NCBI RefSeq assembly: GCF_024206475.1
Contig: NZ_JAMBPR010000001.1
Span: forward strand, 124,001 to 188,000
Length of the DNA stretch: 64,000 nucleotides
Source of the DNA: Paraburkholderia sp. CNPSo 3274
GTDB lineage: Bacteria > Pseudomonadota > Gammaproteobacteria > Burkholderiales > Burkholderiaceae
Direction: 5' to 3'
In this document: one piece after another, positions 48,143 to 59,009 of the stretch
How positions within the stretch are numbered: the stretch's first letter is position 1
Layout: each line of letters opens with the position of its first letter
Translations under genes and position numbers: made by a program
Notes under the pieces: generated by a model
Seen by the model: only the letters and a program-made list of their open reading frames with translations
The model's database searches: none
Told to the model about the DNA's origin: nothing

Positions 48143-48912
48143 CAGTCCTCTCCGAGATAGGCCTTGATCACGCGCGGGTCGTTGCGCACTTCGTCGGGCT
48201 TGCCGATCATGATCGGCTTGCCGTGCTCCATCACCAGGATGCGGTCCGACACGCCCATCACGAGGCTCATGTCGTGTTCGATCAGGAGTACGGAGATTCC
48301 GAACTCGTTGCGCAGGCCGTCCACCATCTGCTGCAGCTCGACCTTCTCCTGCGGGTTCAAGCCTGCCGCGGGCTCGTCGAGCATCAACAGACGCGGATCG
48401 GTGATCATGCAGCGCGCGATTTCGAGCCGGCGCTGATGGCCGTACGAAAGCGTGCCCGCCTCGCGGTTCGCGACCTGCTTCAGGCCCACGCGCTCGAGCC
48501 AGTACGCGGCGCGTTCGAGCGCGGCGCGTTCGGCGCGGCGATACGCGGGCGTTGCGAACAGGCCGCTCAGCATGTTGCGGTTCACCTTCAGGTGCTGCGC
48601 GACCATGAGGTTTTCCAGCACCGTCAACTGCTTGAAGAGGCGAATGTTCTGGAACGTGCGCACGAGGCCGCGGCGCGCGACCTGGTGGCTCGGCTGGCCC
48701 GTGATGGCATGGCCTTCGAGCACGATGTCGCCCGCGGTGGGCTTGTAGAAGCCGCCCACACAGTTGAACACCGTGGTCTTGCCCGCGCCGTTCGGCCCGA
48801 TGATCGCGAACACTTCGTTCGGACGCACGTCGAAGTCGATGCCGTCCACGGCCAGCAGACCGCCGAAGCGCATCTGCAGGCCTGCTACTTTCAACAACGC
48901 TTGTGCGCTCAT
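48142..48912 (-). CDS. livG: Branched-chain amino-acid ABC transporter ATP-binding protein LivG
   Basis: This 256-residue ATPase starts [20 protein letters not shown]. It has Walker [10 protein letters not shown], the LivG-specific [20 protein letters not shown] region, signature [15 protein letters not shown] and Walker [17 protein letters not shown] 48912 overlaps the livM stop by four bases (ATGA). With LivF it powers import through LivHM. Confidence 0.94.
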
Positions 48913-50180
48913 TGCGGCAACTCCACATGCGGACGACTCGCGGGCAACAGGCCCTGCGGACGCCACATCATCATCAGCACCATTACCAGACCGAAGATCA
49001 GCATGCGGTACTCGGCAAAGCCGCGTGCCACTTCGGGCAGCGCCGTGAGCAGGATCGCGGCGAGCACCACGCCCAGCTGCGAACCCATACCGCCCAGCAC
49101 CACCACGGCGAGAATGAGCGCCGACTCGATGAAGGTGAACGACTCGGGCGTGACGAGCCCCTGGCGCGCCGCAAAGAACGCTCCGGCGAGACCCGCGAAC
49201 GACGCGCCCAGCGTGAACGCCGAGAGCTTGATGCGCGTGGGGTTCAGACCCAGCGAGCGGCACGCGATCTCGTCTTCGCGCAGCGCTTCCCAGGCGCGGC
49301 CCATCGGCATGCGCAACAGGCGGCTCGTGACGAACAGCGTGAACGCCACCAGCACGAGCGCAAGCAGGTACAGGAAGATCACCATGTGCTCGCCGCTGTA
49401 CTCGATGCCGATCAGTTCGTTGAACGTCTTTGCGCCTTCCACGCTCGCGTGGCGGGCCATTTCGAAGCCGAACACGGTGGGCTTGGGAATGCTGGAAATG
49501 CCGTCCGGGCCGCCCGTGATGCTCGTGAGGTTGTTGAGCAGGAGGCGGATGATCTCGCCGAAGCCGAGCGTGACGATGGCGAGATAGTCGCCGCGCAGGC
49601 GCAGCACCGGGAAGCCGAGCACGAAGCCGAACGTGGCCGCGGCGAGCGCCGCGAGCGGCAGGCATTCCCAGAACGTGAAGCCGAAGTACTGGTTGAGCAG
49701 CGCATATGTATAGCCGCCCACTGCGTAGAAGCCCACGTAGCCGAGGTCGAGCAGACCCGCGAAGCCCACCACGATATTGAGGCCGAGGCCGAGAATCACG
49801 TAGATGAGTGCGAGCGTCGCCACGTCGATCGAGCCGCGCGAACCGAGGAACGGGAACACCGCGCCGAACGCGAGCAGCACCCAGATCGCCACGCGCTGCT
49901 GACGCGCGCCGAGCGCGGGGGTCCTGGGCAAGCGTACGCGACTCGTTGCGCGCACAAACATCGGCTTGACGAGCTGGAACACGAACACCACAGCGGCCGC
50001 GATCCACACCGGGCGCCAGTGCTGCTGCAGCACGACCTGATAGCCATCCAGCGTGAGCTGCAGGCCGAGAATGGGCGCCGTGAGGATGATGGTCGCGACG
50101 GCGGCCGCAAGCGCGCCCTTTACCGTTTGCGACGAGGACGGGCCAACTGCTGCCACGCGAACCGAAACAGTCTGACTCAT
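48909..50180 (-). CDS. livM: Branched-chain amino-acid ABC transporter permease LivM
   Basis: This 423-residue permease has about ten membrane helices. Its core is [20 protein letters not shown], followed by the EAA-like loop [20 protein letters not shown]. An N-terminal extension of about 100 residues (with helices [20 protein letters not shown] and [20 protein letters not shown]) precedes the core, as in other long LivM proteins. ATG 50180 begins 7 bases after the livH stop. Confidence 0.92.
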   Translation of the reverse strand: MSQTVSVRVAAVGPSSSQTVKGALAAAVATIILTAPILGLQLTLDGYQVVLQQHWRPVWIAAAVVFVFQLVKPMFVRATSRVRLPRTPALGARQQRVAIWVLLAFGAVFPFLGSRGSIDVATLALIYVILGLGLNIVVGFAGLLDLGYVGFYAVGGYTYALLNQYFGFTFWECLPLAALAAATFGFVLGFPVLRLRGDYLAIVTLGFGEIIRLLLNNLTSITGGPDGISSIPKPTVFGFEMARHASVEGAKTFNELIGIEYSGEHMVIFLYLLALVLVAFTLFVTSRLLRMPMGRAWEALREDEIACRSLGLNPTRIKLSAFTLGASFAGLAGAFFAARQGLVTPESFTFIESALILAVVVLGGMGSQLGVVLAAILLTALPEVARGFAEYRMLIFGLVMVLMMMWRPQGLLPASRPHVELPQ

Positions 50181-50187
50181 TTCGACC

Positions 50188-51114
<927 letters not shown>

Positions 51115-51200
51115 GCGTAAGCCCCGCGGCCGTGAAGCCGATGAGAGACCTTTGGAACCGTACCAACCCTTTTTCTGGTTGCGCGCACAACCGCTATAAA

Positions 51201-51231
51201 AACGCCCCGCCGCAAGAAAAGGCGGGGCGTT
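51201..51231 (-). terminator. Terminator/attenuator between livK and livHMGF
   Basis: Perfect 11-base stem (AACGCCCCGCC / GGCGGGGCGTT) with a 9-base loop. On the minus strand it is followed by TTTTATAG. It lies 20 bases past the livK stop and 87 bases before livH. Partial termination here would make binding protein in excess over the membrane subunits. Confidence 0.88.
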
Positions 51232-51251
51232 TGCAGCGTGCAGCGCCGGGA

Positions 51252-52367
51252 TCAGTTCGCGGCGGTCTTGGTGGCGTCCTTGTGCCACGTGTAGACGACG
51301 AAGCGGAACGACTTCAGGTCGCCCTGTGCGTCGTATTCGACCTTGCCGATCGGCGTGTTGAACGCGTTCTTGTGCAGGTAGGCCGCGACCTTGGTCGGGT
51401 CCGTGCTCTTCGCACCGGCAATGCCGTCGGCGATCACTTCGACTGCCGCGTACGACGGCATCTGGAACGGGCCGTTCGCGTCGCGCTTGGCGTCGGCGAA
51501 CGCCTTCACGAGCTTCGCGTTGGCGGGATCCGAGGCGAAGTCGGCCGGCAGCGTGACGAGCATGCCTTCCGAAGCCGGGCCGGCGATGGCCGTCACGTCC
51601 TTGTTGCCCACGCCTTCCGGACCCATGAACGTGGCCTTCACGCCCTGTTCACGCGACTGGCGCATGAGCAGGCCCATTTCCGGGTGATAGCCGCCGAAGT
51701 ACACGAAGTCCACGCCCTGCGACTTGAGCTTCGTGACGACTGCCGAGTAGTCCGAATCACCGGCGTTGATGCCTTCGAACACGACGACCGGAATGTGCGC
51801 CTTGTCGAGCGCGGCCTTGACCGACGTGGCGATGCCCTGGCCGTACGACTGCTTGTCGTGCAGGATCGCGACCTTCTTCGGCTTGACCTTGTTGATGATG
51901 TAGGCGGCGGCTGCCGGACCTTGCTGGTCGTCGCGGCCGATGGTGCGGAAGATGAACTGGCGCTTCTTGCCTTCGGTCAGCTGCGGCGCGGTGGCCGACG
52001 GCGTGACCATCACGACGCCTTCGTTCTCGTAGATGTCCGAAGCGGGAATCGTCGAGCCCGAGCAGACGTGGCCGACCACGTACTGGATGTGCTGCGAAAC
52101 GATCTTGTTGGCGACGGCGACAGCCTGCTTCGGCTCGCACGAGTCATCCATCAGGACGGCTTCGAGCTTGTTGCCGTTCACACCGCCGGCGGCGTTGATC
52201 TGCTCGATCGCAGTCAGCGCGCCCGCCTTGACCATGTCGCCGTACTGGGCGACCGGGCCGCTGAACGGACCGGCAATGGCGATCTTCACGGTGTCGGCGT
52301 TCGCGCTTGCACCAAATGCGAGCAGCGCTGCGGCCACGGAAACAGCGGTAAGACGGGACAACATCAT
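51252..52367 (-). CDS. livK: Branched-chain amino-acid ABC transporter substrate-binding protein
   Basis: This 371-residue periplasmic protein has a signal peptide (LTAVSVAAALLAFGASANA) and the type I binding fold: VKIAIAGPFSGPVAQYGDMV at the mature N-terminus, DDSCEPKQAVAVANKIV, YVVGHVCSGSTIPASDIYEN and YFGGYHPEMGLLMRQSREQG. It would bind leucine, isoleucine or valine (LivK/LivJ type). The paired cysteines in DDSCEP and GHVCSG match the family disulfide. GAGGAG about 6 bases upstream supports the ATG at 52367. Confidence 0.93.
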   Translation of the reverse strand: MMLSRLTAVSVAAALLAFGASANADTVKIAIAGPFSGPVAQYGDMVKAGALTAIEQINAAGGVNGNKLEAVLMDDSCEPKQAVAVANKIVSQHIQYVVGHVCSGSTIPASDIYENEGVVMVTPSATAPQLTEGKKRQFIFRTIGRDDQQGPAAAAYIINKVKPKKVAILHDKQSYGQGIATSVKAALDKAHIPVVVFEGINAGDSDYSAVVTKLKSQGVDFVYFGGYHPEMGLLMRQSREQGVKATFMGPEGVGNKDVTAIAGPASEGMLVTLPADFASDPANAKLVKAFADAKRDANGPFQMPSYAAVEVIADGIAGAKSTDPTKVAAYLHKNAFNTPIGKVEYDAQGDLKSFRFVVYTWHKDATKTAAN

Positions 52368-53377
52368 CAGGAGCTCCTCGATTGTTTTCGGGTCAACCGG
52401 TCAGACGGAATGACCTGCGCAAACGAACAGCGCCCCAATGACCTTCAATGGGAACAACCACGACGAGCACCAGAGAAAAAGACGTGACGGGGCCCGGCGT
52501 GTATCAGCGCCCTGGTAGGCGGCTGAGTTCGGAGAGACTGCTGAGTTACAGACTCTGTTGCGCAAGCGATCCGCCTGCCCCGTTCGCTGCAATTCATACC
52601 GGAAAGGTGGACCGGCCCGAATCAGCGACCCGCGGATGCTATCAATAATCGAATTTCACCGCAACCAAGGGTTTTTTCGGATATCGATTTGAGTTTTTAC
52701 ATCCGTCAATTGAGGGGAGTACTGGAAAGCGCTTGAAAAAGCTCAGAAAAATAGCCCGTCAGACTGGGGGCGGGCCACTCACCAGGCTGGAATGACCGTC
52801 CGGCGCGGGTGTACGGAATCACCGGTTTTTTTGATTTTTACACACTCCCGATCGTTATTTTAATTTCAACAAAATCTGATCGACGAATCGCAACTTGCAC
52901 GAGAAACTCAAGATTAATTTTTATCGCAATAAAATCGCCTGTCTAATTATCAAGATTCCGGGAATACCCTAAATGCAAAACGCGCCAAATCATTGATCCA
53001 AAAGGATAAATATTACGAAATCATTAAAATAAAACCCTTGCATTTGTCGTACTGTCGTCATAAATCTCACACCAACTCCAATTTCTGCATCCCAATCCGA
53101 AAAATGAGAAATATTTCACCAAAGCGCGGATTTTTCTCATAATCGGATCGTGTAATTTCGAATTAATCTGCGCGACACCGTGGCGCGCCCGCCTCACTGA
53201 CCCGCCAGCGCGTTCCAGCCCCGCAAGAGACGGTGGTATCCTCGCTCCCTCGCCGCGCCCGCATGCACCACTACGGCGCATGCCGCGTGCTCTCGCGCCA
53301 CGCGTGAAGCCGGCGACGCCGCACCGTGCAGATCCAAAAAACCGCAAGAACCCAGCACTCGGGGGAGATCAAACAGA
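52368..53377. promoter_or_regulatory. 1-kb AT-rich intergenic region between livK and the TrpXYZ-like operon
   Basis: No gene is supported in these 1010 bases. The first about 260 bases have ordinary composition; 52650-53170 is very AT-rich, with tracts such as GGTTTTTTTGATTTTTACAC and CGAAATCATTAAAATAAAAC. An inverted repeat ATGAGAAA / TTTCTCAT (53104-53111 and 53133-53140) lies about 240 bases before the plus-strand operon. The region must hold promoters for both divergent transport operons and may be bound by a nucleoid protein that favours AT-rich DNA. Confidence 0.5.
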
Positions 53378-54367
53378 ATGAAGACCTTCAAGCAGGCAAC
53401 CATTGCCGCCACCCTTTCCCTGATCGCCAGCGCCGCCGCGCTCGCGCTGACTTCGGGCGCCGCACGCGCCGCCGAAACCGCGACTGTGGAAGTGCTTTCG
53501 ATCGTCGAGCACCCCGCGCTCGACGCGATCCGCGACGGCGTGCGCGATGAACTCAAAGCCGCGGGCTACGACGCCGGCAAGAACCTCAAGTGGGAATACC
53601 AGAGCGCGCAGGGCAACACCGGCACCGCCGCACAGATCGCACGCAAGTTCGTGGGCGACAACCCGAGCGCGATCGTTGCCATCGCGACGCCTTCGGCACA
53701 AGCCGTTGTAGCCGCAACGAAGTCCGTGCCCGTGGTGTACTCGGGCGTGACCGATCCGGTGGCCGCGCAGCTCGTCAAGACGTGGACGCCCAGCGGCACG
53801 AACGTGACCGGCGTTTCCGACAAGCTGCCGCTCGACAAGCAGGTCGCGCTCATCAAGCGCGTCGTACCCAATGCGAAGACCGTCGGCATGGTCTATAACC
53901 CCGGCGAAGCGAATTCGGTCGTCGTCGTGAAGGCGCTCAAGGCACTCCTCGCGCAACAGGGCATGACACTCAAGGAAGCCGCCGCGCCGCGCACCGTGGA
54001 CATCGGCCCCGCTGCGAAGAGCCTGATCGGCAAGGTCGACGTGATCTACACGAACACCGACAACAACGTCGTTTCGGCTTACGAAGCGCTCGTGAAGGTC
54101 GCCAACGACGCCAAGATCCCGCTCGTCGCCTCGGATACCGACAGCGTGAAGCGCGGCGCCATCGCCGCGCTCGGCATCGACTACAGCGACCTCGGCCATC
54201 AGACGGGCAAGGTCGTCGTGCGCATTCTCAAGGGCGAGAAGCCCGGCGCGATCGCCTCGGAGACCAGCAGCAAGCTGCAACTGTTCGTGAACCCGGCCGC
54301 CGCGCAAAAGCAGGGCGTGACGCTCTCCGCCGACCTGCTCAAGGACGCGACCACGGTCGTGAAGTAA
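53378..54367 (+). CDS. ABC transporter substrate-binding protein (TrpX-like, ABC_sub_bind family)
   Basis: This 329-residue exported binding protein has a signal peptide ending near SGAARAAE. It shows VEVLSIVEHPALDAIRDGVR, PVVYSGVTDPVAAQLVK, KTVGMVYNPGEANSVVVVKA and DVIYTNTDNNVVSAYEALVK, the pattern of PF04392-type proteins linked to tryptophan/tyrosine transport (TrpX). It heads a three-gene operon with a permease and an ATPase. Purine-rich GGGGGAG lies upstream of the ATG. The ligand is not certain; aromatic amino acids are the usual assignment. Confidence 0.9.
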   Translation: MKTFKQATIAATLSLIASAAALALTSGAARAAETATVEVLSIVEHPALDAIRDGVRDELKAAGYDAGKNLKWEYQSAQGNTGTAAQIARKFVGDNPSAIVAIATPSAQAVVAATKSVPVVYSGVTDPVAAQLVKTWTPSGTNVTGVSDKLPLDKQVALIKRVVPNAKTVGMVYNPGEANSVVVVKALKALLAQQGMTLKEAAAPRTVDIGPAAKSLIGKVDVIYTNTDNNVVSAYEALVKVANDAKIPLVASDTDSVKRGAIAALGIDYSDLGHQTGKVVVRILKGEKPGAIASETSSKLQLFVNPAAAQKQGVTLSADLLKDATTVVK

Positions 54368-54528
54368 GCCGCAGGCGTGGGCGCCGGCATGGCGCATCGC
54401 ACGCAGTCACACTGCCAGGCCCGATAAAGGCCACTTACGTGCGCAACGGCGCGCCGCCCCATCCGGGCGGTGCGCCGCGCGTCGACTCCGGCGCACCGCC
54501 GCCGCAGACCGCAACAGGATTCTTCCCC

Positions 54529-55425
54529 ATGTCCCTCTACTCGCTTCTGGGCGCGCTCGAGATCGGCTTGATCTTCAGTCTCGTGGCCCTCGGGGTGCTG
54601 ATCTCGTTTCGCATCCTCAACTTCCCCGACCTCACCGTCGACGGCAGCTTCCCGCTGGGTGGCGCCGTGGCGGCCACGCTGATCGCAGCCGGTCACGATC
54701 CGTTTCTCGCCACGGCCTGTGCGATCGTGGCGGGCGCCATCGCCGGCTTCATCACCGGCTGGCTCAACGTGCGCCTGAAGATCATGGATCTGCTCGCGAG
54801 CATCCTGATGATGATCGCGCTCTATTCGATCAACCTGCGCGTGATGGGCGCGCCGAACGTGCCGCTCATTTCCGAGTCCACGGTCTTCACGATCATCCAG
54901 CCCGCATGGCTGCCCGACTACGTGCTGCGTCCGCTCGCGCTCTTCGTCGTCGTGCTGGCCGCGAAGTTCGGCGTGGACGGGTTCTTTTCGTCGCAATACG
55001 GCCTCGCGCTGCGCGCGACTGGCGCGAACCCCCGCATGGCGCGCGCACAGGGCATCGCCACCGGCCGCGCGACACTCGCCGGCATGGCGCTCTCCAACGC
55101 GCTCGTCGCTTTGGCTGGCGCGCTCTTCGCGCAAACCCAGGGCGGCTCGGACATTTCGATGGGCATCGGCACCATCGTGATCGGGCTTGCGGCGGTGATC
55201 ATCGGCGAGAGCATCCTGCCCGCGCGCCGGCTCATGCTCACCACGCTCGCCGCCGTGCTCGGCGCGATTCTTTATCGCTTCTTCATTGCGCTTGCGCTCA
55301 ACAGCGACTTCATCGGCCTGAAGGCGCAGGACCTGAATCTCGTCACCGCCGTGCTCGTGACGATCGCGCTCGTGCTGCCCGCCACGCGCAAGAAGCTGTT
55401 TGGCCGCAAGAATGGGAGGGCATGA
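54529..55425 (+). CDS. ABC transporter permease (TrpY-like)
   Basis: This 298-residue permease of the BPD_transp_2 superfamily has about eight to nine helices. It starts SLYSLLGALEIGLIFSLVAL and has ISFRILNFPDLTVDGSFPLG, typical of this family, and the cytoplasmic loop YGLALRATGANPRMARAQGI. ATG 54529 is chosen (AGGA about 10 bases upstream); the frame is open from 54439, but those 30 residues are Pro/Gly-rich and unlike the family. It ends one base before the ATPase gene. Confidence 0.9.
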   Translation: MSLYSLLGALEIGLIFSLVALGVLISFRILNFPDLTVDGSFPLGGAVAATLIAAGHDPFLATACAIVAGAIAGFITGWLNVRLKIMDLLASILMMIALYSINLRVMGAPNVPLISESTVFTIIQPAWLPDYVLRPLALFVVVLAAKFGVDGFFSSQYGLALRATGANPRMARAQGIATGRATLAGMALSNALVALAGALFAQTQGGSDISMGIGTIVIGLAAVIIGESILPARRLMLTTLAAVLGAILYRFFIALALNSDFIGLKAQDLNLVTAVLVTIALVLPATRKKLFGRKNGRA

Positions 55426-55426
55426 G

Positions 55427-56221
55427 ATGCTAAGCGCCAAAGACCTCAGACTGACTTTCAACCCCGGCACGCCGATCGAAACACGCGCGCTGCGCGGCCT
55501 CACGCTCGACATTCCGAGCGGCCAGTTCGTGGCCGTCATCGGCTCGAACGGCGCGGGCAAGTCCACGTTCCTCAACGCGATCAGCGGCGACCAGAGGGTG
55601 GATAGCGGCACGATCACCATCGACGGCCAGGACGTCACGAAGAAACAGGCATGGGACCGCGCGCATCTCGTCGCACGCGTGTTCCAGGACCCGATGACCG
55701 GCACCTGCGAGGCGCTCACCATCGAAGAAAACATGGCGCTCGCGATGGCGCGCGGCAAGCGCCGCGGCTTCGGCCCCGCGCTGAAGAAGCAGGATCGCGA
55801 GCTGTTTCGCGCGAAACTGCGTCTCTTGAATCTGGGCCTGGAAAATCGCCTGACCGATCGCATCGGCCTGCTTTCGGGCGGCCAGCGCCAGGCGGTGAGT
55901 CTACTGATGGCGTCACTGCAGCCTTCGCGTATCCTGCTGCTCGACGAGCATACGGCGGCGCTCGATCCGAAAACGGCCGCGTTCGTGCTGGAGTTGACCG
56001 CACGGATTGTGGAAGAGGCGAAGCTCACGACCATGATGGTCACGCATAGCATGCGCCAGGCACTCGACTACGGGCAGCGCACGGTGATGCTGCACCAGGG
56101 GCAGGTTGTGCTCGACGTTTCGGGCGATGCGCGCCGTGGCCTCGACGTGCCGGACTTGCTGCGCATGTTCGAGCAGAACCGCCACGAGAAGCTCGACGAC
56201 GACGCGTTGCTGCTGGGATAA
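55427..56221 (+). CDS. ABC transporter ATP-binding protein (TrpZ-like)
   Basis: This 264-residue ATPase has Walker A GSNGAGKST (about residues 39-47), signature LSGGQRQAVSLLMASL and Walker B ILLLDEHTAALDP, where the usual proline after DE is histidine, as in this subfamily. GGGAGGG 6-7 bases upstream fixes ATG 55427, immediately after the permease stop. It completes the transporter with the preceding two genes. Confidence 0.92.
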   Translation: MLSAKDLRLTFNPGTPIETRALRGLTLDIPSGQFVAVIGSNGAGKSTFLNAISGDQRVDSGTITIDGQDVTKKQAWDRAHLVARVFQDPMTGTCEALTIEENMALAMARGKRRGFGPALKKQDRELFRAKLRLLNLGLENRLTDRIGLLSGGQRQAVSLLMASLQPSRILLLDEHTAALDPKTAAFVLELTARIVEEAKLTTMMVTHSMRQALDYGQRTVMLHQGQVVLDVSGDARRGLDVPDLLRMFEQNRHEKLDDDALLLG

Positions 56222-56242
56222 GTGTCCGCGCGCAGCGTTAAA

Positions 56243-56273
56243 AAGCCCGCCCCTCGGTCGAAGTGGCGGGCTT
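56243..56273. terminator. Bidirectional hairpin terminator
   Basis: Perfect 9-base stem (AAGCCCGCC / GGCGGGCTT) with a 13-base loop. The T-run is good on the minus strand (TTTTTAACGC) and poor on the plus strand. It lies between the convergent ATPase and thioesterase genes. Confidence 0.75.
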
Positions 56274-56326
56274 CTGCATATCGGTGAAATTATTTCGGAT
56301 ACCGATTCAACTGGAAGACGCTTCGA

Positions 56327-56728
56327 TCATGCCTTGTTCGGATACGAATACTTGAAGGTCCCCTGCGCGCTCGCGATCAGCACGCGGTCATCGACCCACG
56401 CCTCGGCGCGCGCAAAGAAGATCGAGCGGCCGCCGCGCTCCAGAAACCCCTTCGCGCGCACGAATTGGCCAAGGCCCTTGTCGAGGTAGTTGGTCGTGAG
56501 CGAGAGCGTGAAGCCATGACGCGGCGGGTCGCCAAGCGGCGCGAAGAGCCCCGCGTAGCCCGCAGCGGCGTCGAGCAGCGTGGCAATCGCGCCGCCTTGC
56601 AGCACGCCCTGGCGATTGAGCTTCGAGGCGTCGATGGGCATTACGAGTTCCGCATAGCCCTCGCGCCACTGCGCGACGCTCACACCGAGCGTTTCAAGAA
56701 ACGGATTGTCTACGGCGAATTGCGACAT
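56327..56728 (-). CDS. PaaI family thioesterase (hotdog fold)
   Basis: This 133-residue protein from ATG 56728 (GGAAG about 7 bases upstream) has the hotdog helix region LNRQGVLQGGAIATLLDAAA, GFTLSLTTNYLDKGLGQFVR and a C-terminal strand ASAQGTFKYSYP. The family hydrolyses acyl-CoA thioesters. The substrate is unknown. The frame is open 19 codons further upstream without support. Confidence 0.85.
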   Translation of the reverse strand: MSQFAVDNPFLETLGVSVAQWREGYAELVMPIDASKLNRQGVLQGGAIATLLDAAAGYAGLFAPLGDPPRHGFTLSLTTNYLDKGLGQFVRAKGFLERGGRSIFFARAEAWVDDRVLIASAQGTFKYSYPNKA

Positions 56729-56940
56729 GCGCTGTCTTCCTTGCATTATCTGGCGATGCGATTGATTATAGGGTGGCTGCCGCAATGCCGCAGCGGGCCG
56801 CAGCGCCGCCCGTACGACTGTTCAGAAAAATACCGCGCAACTGTACATGGCCAGCGCTGCCGCGCCGCACAACACTGCCTGAAGGCGCGCCAGGCGCGCG
56901 TCTCACGCAACCCCCTTCAAGGTAAAACCAGGTACTCAAG

Positions 56941-58218
56941 ATGAACGACAACGCGCTCCACCCCGATCCGCTGGCCACTTCGCGCACAGCGGCGGCAGCG
57001 GCCGAGGCCGCGCCCGTGCCTTGCCCCATCGTCGAAACGCTCGACCGCATCCTGCCCGAGGAGCCGCTCCTCATGATGGGTGCGGGCCCCGTGCCGATCC
57101 CCGACGCCGTGGCCAAGGCCAACACCGTCGTCATCAATCACCTCGGCGACACCATGGCGCGCGTCATTCACCAGGTGAAGACGATGGCACGCTACGTGTT
57201 CCAGACGCGTTCGAACTGGGTGCTCGGCGTGGCAGGCCCCGGCTCGGCGGCCATGGAAATGGCGATCTCGAACCTCGCGTGGCCAGGCACCCGCGTGCTC
57301 TCCATCGTCAATGGCTTCTTCAGCCAACGCATGGCCGAAATGGCGGGCCGCGTCGGCGCCGAGGTCACCACGCTCGACGTGGCCGACCGCGAGATCGCCT
57401 CGCTCGAAGCCGTGGCGCAAGCCATCGAGCGCACGCGCCCGGCTGTCGTCACGATTGTGCACGGCGAAACTTCCAATACAGTGTGGAACCGCGAGCTCAA
57501 GGAAATCGTGCAGCTCGCGAAGGCCGCCGGCGCGCTCGTGGTGGTCGACGCCGTCTGCACGCTGAGCACCATGCCGCTGGAAATGGACGCCTGGGGCATC
57601 GACGTCGTCATCACGGGCGGGCAAAAAGGCCTCTCTTCGATCCCTGGCGTTTCGCTCATCGCCTTTTCGGACGCCGCCTGGGAGCGCGTGCGCACGCGCA
57701 CCGCGCCGAACACGCATTGGTGCCTCGACGCCATGCTCGCCGAAAACTTCTGGCACAACGCCGGCTATCACTACACTGCGCCCGTCTCGGGCGTGCTGGC
57801 GCTGCACGAGGCGCTGCGCCTCGTGTGCACGGAAACGCTCGAAAAACGCTACGCGCGCCACCTGCGCTGCTCGCTCGCGCTGCAAAGCGGCGTGAGCGCG
57901 CTCGGCCTCGCGCTTTATACGCCGCAAACGTGCCGCCTGAATTCCGTGGTCGGCATCGGGCTGCCCGAGGGCGTCACCGCGCGCGAGGTGTGCAATCACA
58001 TCTCGCAGCAATACCAGGTGGAGATCGCGGGATCGTTCGGTCTCCCGATCGTTCGCATCGGGCAGATGGGCGAGCAGTGCCGCGAGCACAACCTCTTTCG
58101 CACCGTGCACGCGCTTGGCCGCACGATGAGCGATCTCGGCGTGAAGGTCAATCTGCCCGCTGGGGTTGCCGCGCTCGAAGAGTCGCTTTCCGCCGGCTCG
58201 CGCGAAACGCGACGTTAA
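56941..58218 (+). CDS. Class V aminotransferase (alanine-glyoxylate / pyridoxamine-pyruvate type)
   Basis: This 425-residue PLP enzyme has LLMMGAGPVPIPDAVAKANT at the start of the fold, VAGPGSAAMEMAISNL at the cofactor phosphate site, the IVHGETSNT strand, VVDAVCTLSTMP with the PLP-ring aspartate and the Schiff-base lysine in VVITGGQKGLSSIPG. These place it in the alanine-glyoxylate, serine-pyruvate or pyridoxamine-pyruvate aminotransferase group. An N-terminal extension of about 40 residues is slightly long. Neighbours do not indicate the pathway. Confidence 0.88.
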   Translation: MNDNALHPDPLATSRTAAAAAEAAPVPCPIVETLDRILPEEPLLMMGAGPVPIPDAVAKANTVVINHLGDTMARVIHQVKTMARYVFQTRSNWVLGVAGPGSAAMEMAISNLAWPGTRVLSIVNGFFSQRMAEMAGRVGAEVTTLDVADREIASLEAVAQAIERTRPAVVTIVHGETSNTVWNRELKEIVQLAKAAGALVVVDAVCTLSTMPLEMDAWGIDVVITGGQKGLSSIPGVSLIAFSDAAWERVRTRTAPNTHWCLDAMLAENFWHNAGYHYTAPVSGVLALHEALRLVCTETLEKRYARHLRCSLALQSGVSALGLALYTPQTCRLNSVVGIGLPEGVTAREVCNHISQQYQVEIAGSFGLPIVRIGQMGEQCREHNLFRTVHALGRTMSDLGVKVNLPAGVAALEESLSAGSRETRR

Positions 58219-58250
58219 GCGCTTTCAGCGCCACGCGGCCGCTCGACCAC

Positions 58251-59009
58251 TCAAACGCGCCGCGCGCGCACGCAGATGAACGCCGGCGCCTGCACCAGCT
58301 CTGCGTGCAGCGCCGGCGACACCGCCTTCATTTCCGGTTGCGGCATGGGCTCGAGCACGCGGTCGATGGCCCAGCCCGCTTCCATGAGCGCGTTGAAGAT
58401 ATCGGCAAGCGGGCGCCTGAACGCTTCCACCCACGGCTTCGGCTCGCCGAAGCCGCCCCAATGCAGGCCGAATCGCGTCGTCTCGAAGTAGCTGCGCGAA
58501 CCGCGCGTGCGCGTGTCGATCCAGTCGCGCATGGGATGGGACATTGAAAACACCAGCTGCGCGCCGGGGCGCGCCACACGGTGGAACTCCTGAAACGTCG
58601 GCGTGAGGTGCTCGACGTAGTCGAGGGCAAGCGAGCACACAATGCGATCGACCGAAGCACTCGCGAGCCATTCGAGCGGCCGCGCGAGGTCGCCCTGCGC
58701 GATGTCGACCGCGAGGCCAGCACAACGCGCCTTAGCCAGTTCGACCATCGCGGGCGTGACGTCGAAGGCCTGCATGCGAGCGCCGTCGCCCGCCAGTTCC
58801 GCGCTCACGATGCCGGGCCCGCAGCCCGCGTCGAGCACGTCGAGCCCCGCCACCGCGCCAAGCAGCGAGCGAGTGGCGGGCCGCTCGTAGAGCGCGTTGT
58901 GCGGCTTGACGGGGGCCTGTTCGGCGTAGCGTTCGGCGAATTGTGTGTAGCTGGCGCGGCCGGGGAGTTCGTCGGACGCTGTGGTGGGGTTCTTGTCGTC
59001 GGTGGACAT
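58251..59009 (-). CDS. Class I SAM-dependent methyltransferase
   Basis: This protein has 252 residues from ATG 59009. Motif I is LDVLDAGCGPGIVSAELA, then MQAFDVTPAMVELAKARC, DIAQGDLARPL and the post-motif LALDYVEHLTPTFQEFHRVA, typical of Methyltransf_11 enzymes. The substrate is unknown. The frame is open far upstream (to 59873), but that segment is the antisense shadow of the HAD gene. No clear ribosome binding site was seen, so the start is tentative. Confidence 0.85.
   Translation of the reverse strand: MSTDDKNPTTASDELPGRASYTQFAERYAEQAPVKPHNALYERPATRSLLGAVAGLDVLDAGCGPGIVSAELAGDGARMQAFDVTPAMVELAKARCAGLAVDIAQGDLARPLEWLASASVDRIVCSLALDYVEHLTPTFQEFHRVARPGAQLVFSMSHPMRDWIDTRTRGSRSYFETTRFGLHWGGFGEPKPWVEAFRRPLADIFNALMEAGWAIDRVLEPMPQPEMKAVSPALHAELVQAPAFICVRARRV

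Noticed and set aside
53024..53347. 107-codon minus-strand frame in the 1-kb gap
   Set aside because: Arg/Gly-rich first half and AT-rich second half of different character; no ribosome binding site or homology.
54199..56052. Minus-strand open frame of 617 codons
   Set aside because: Antisense to the ABC permease and ATPase genes with intact motifs; no domain of its own.
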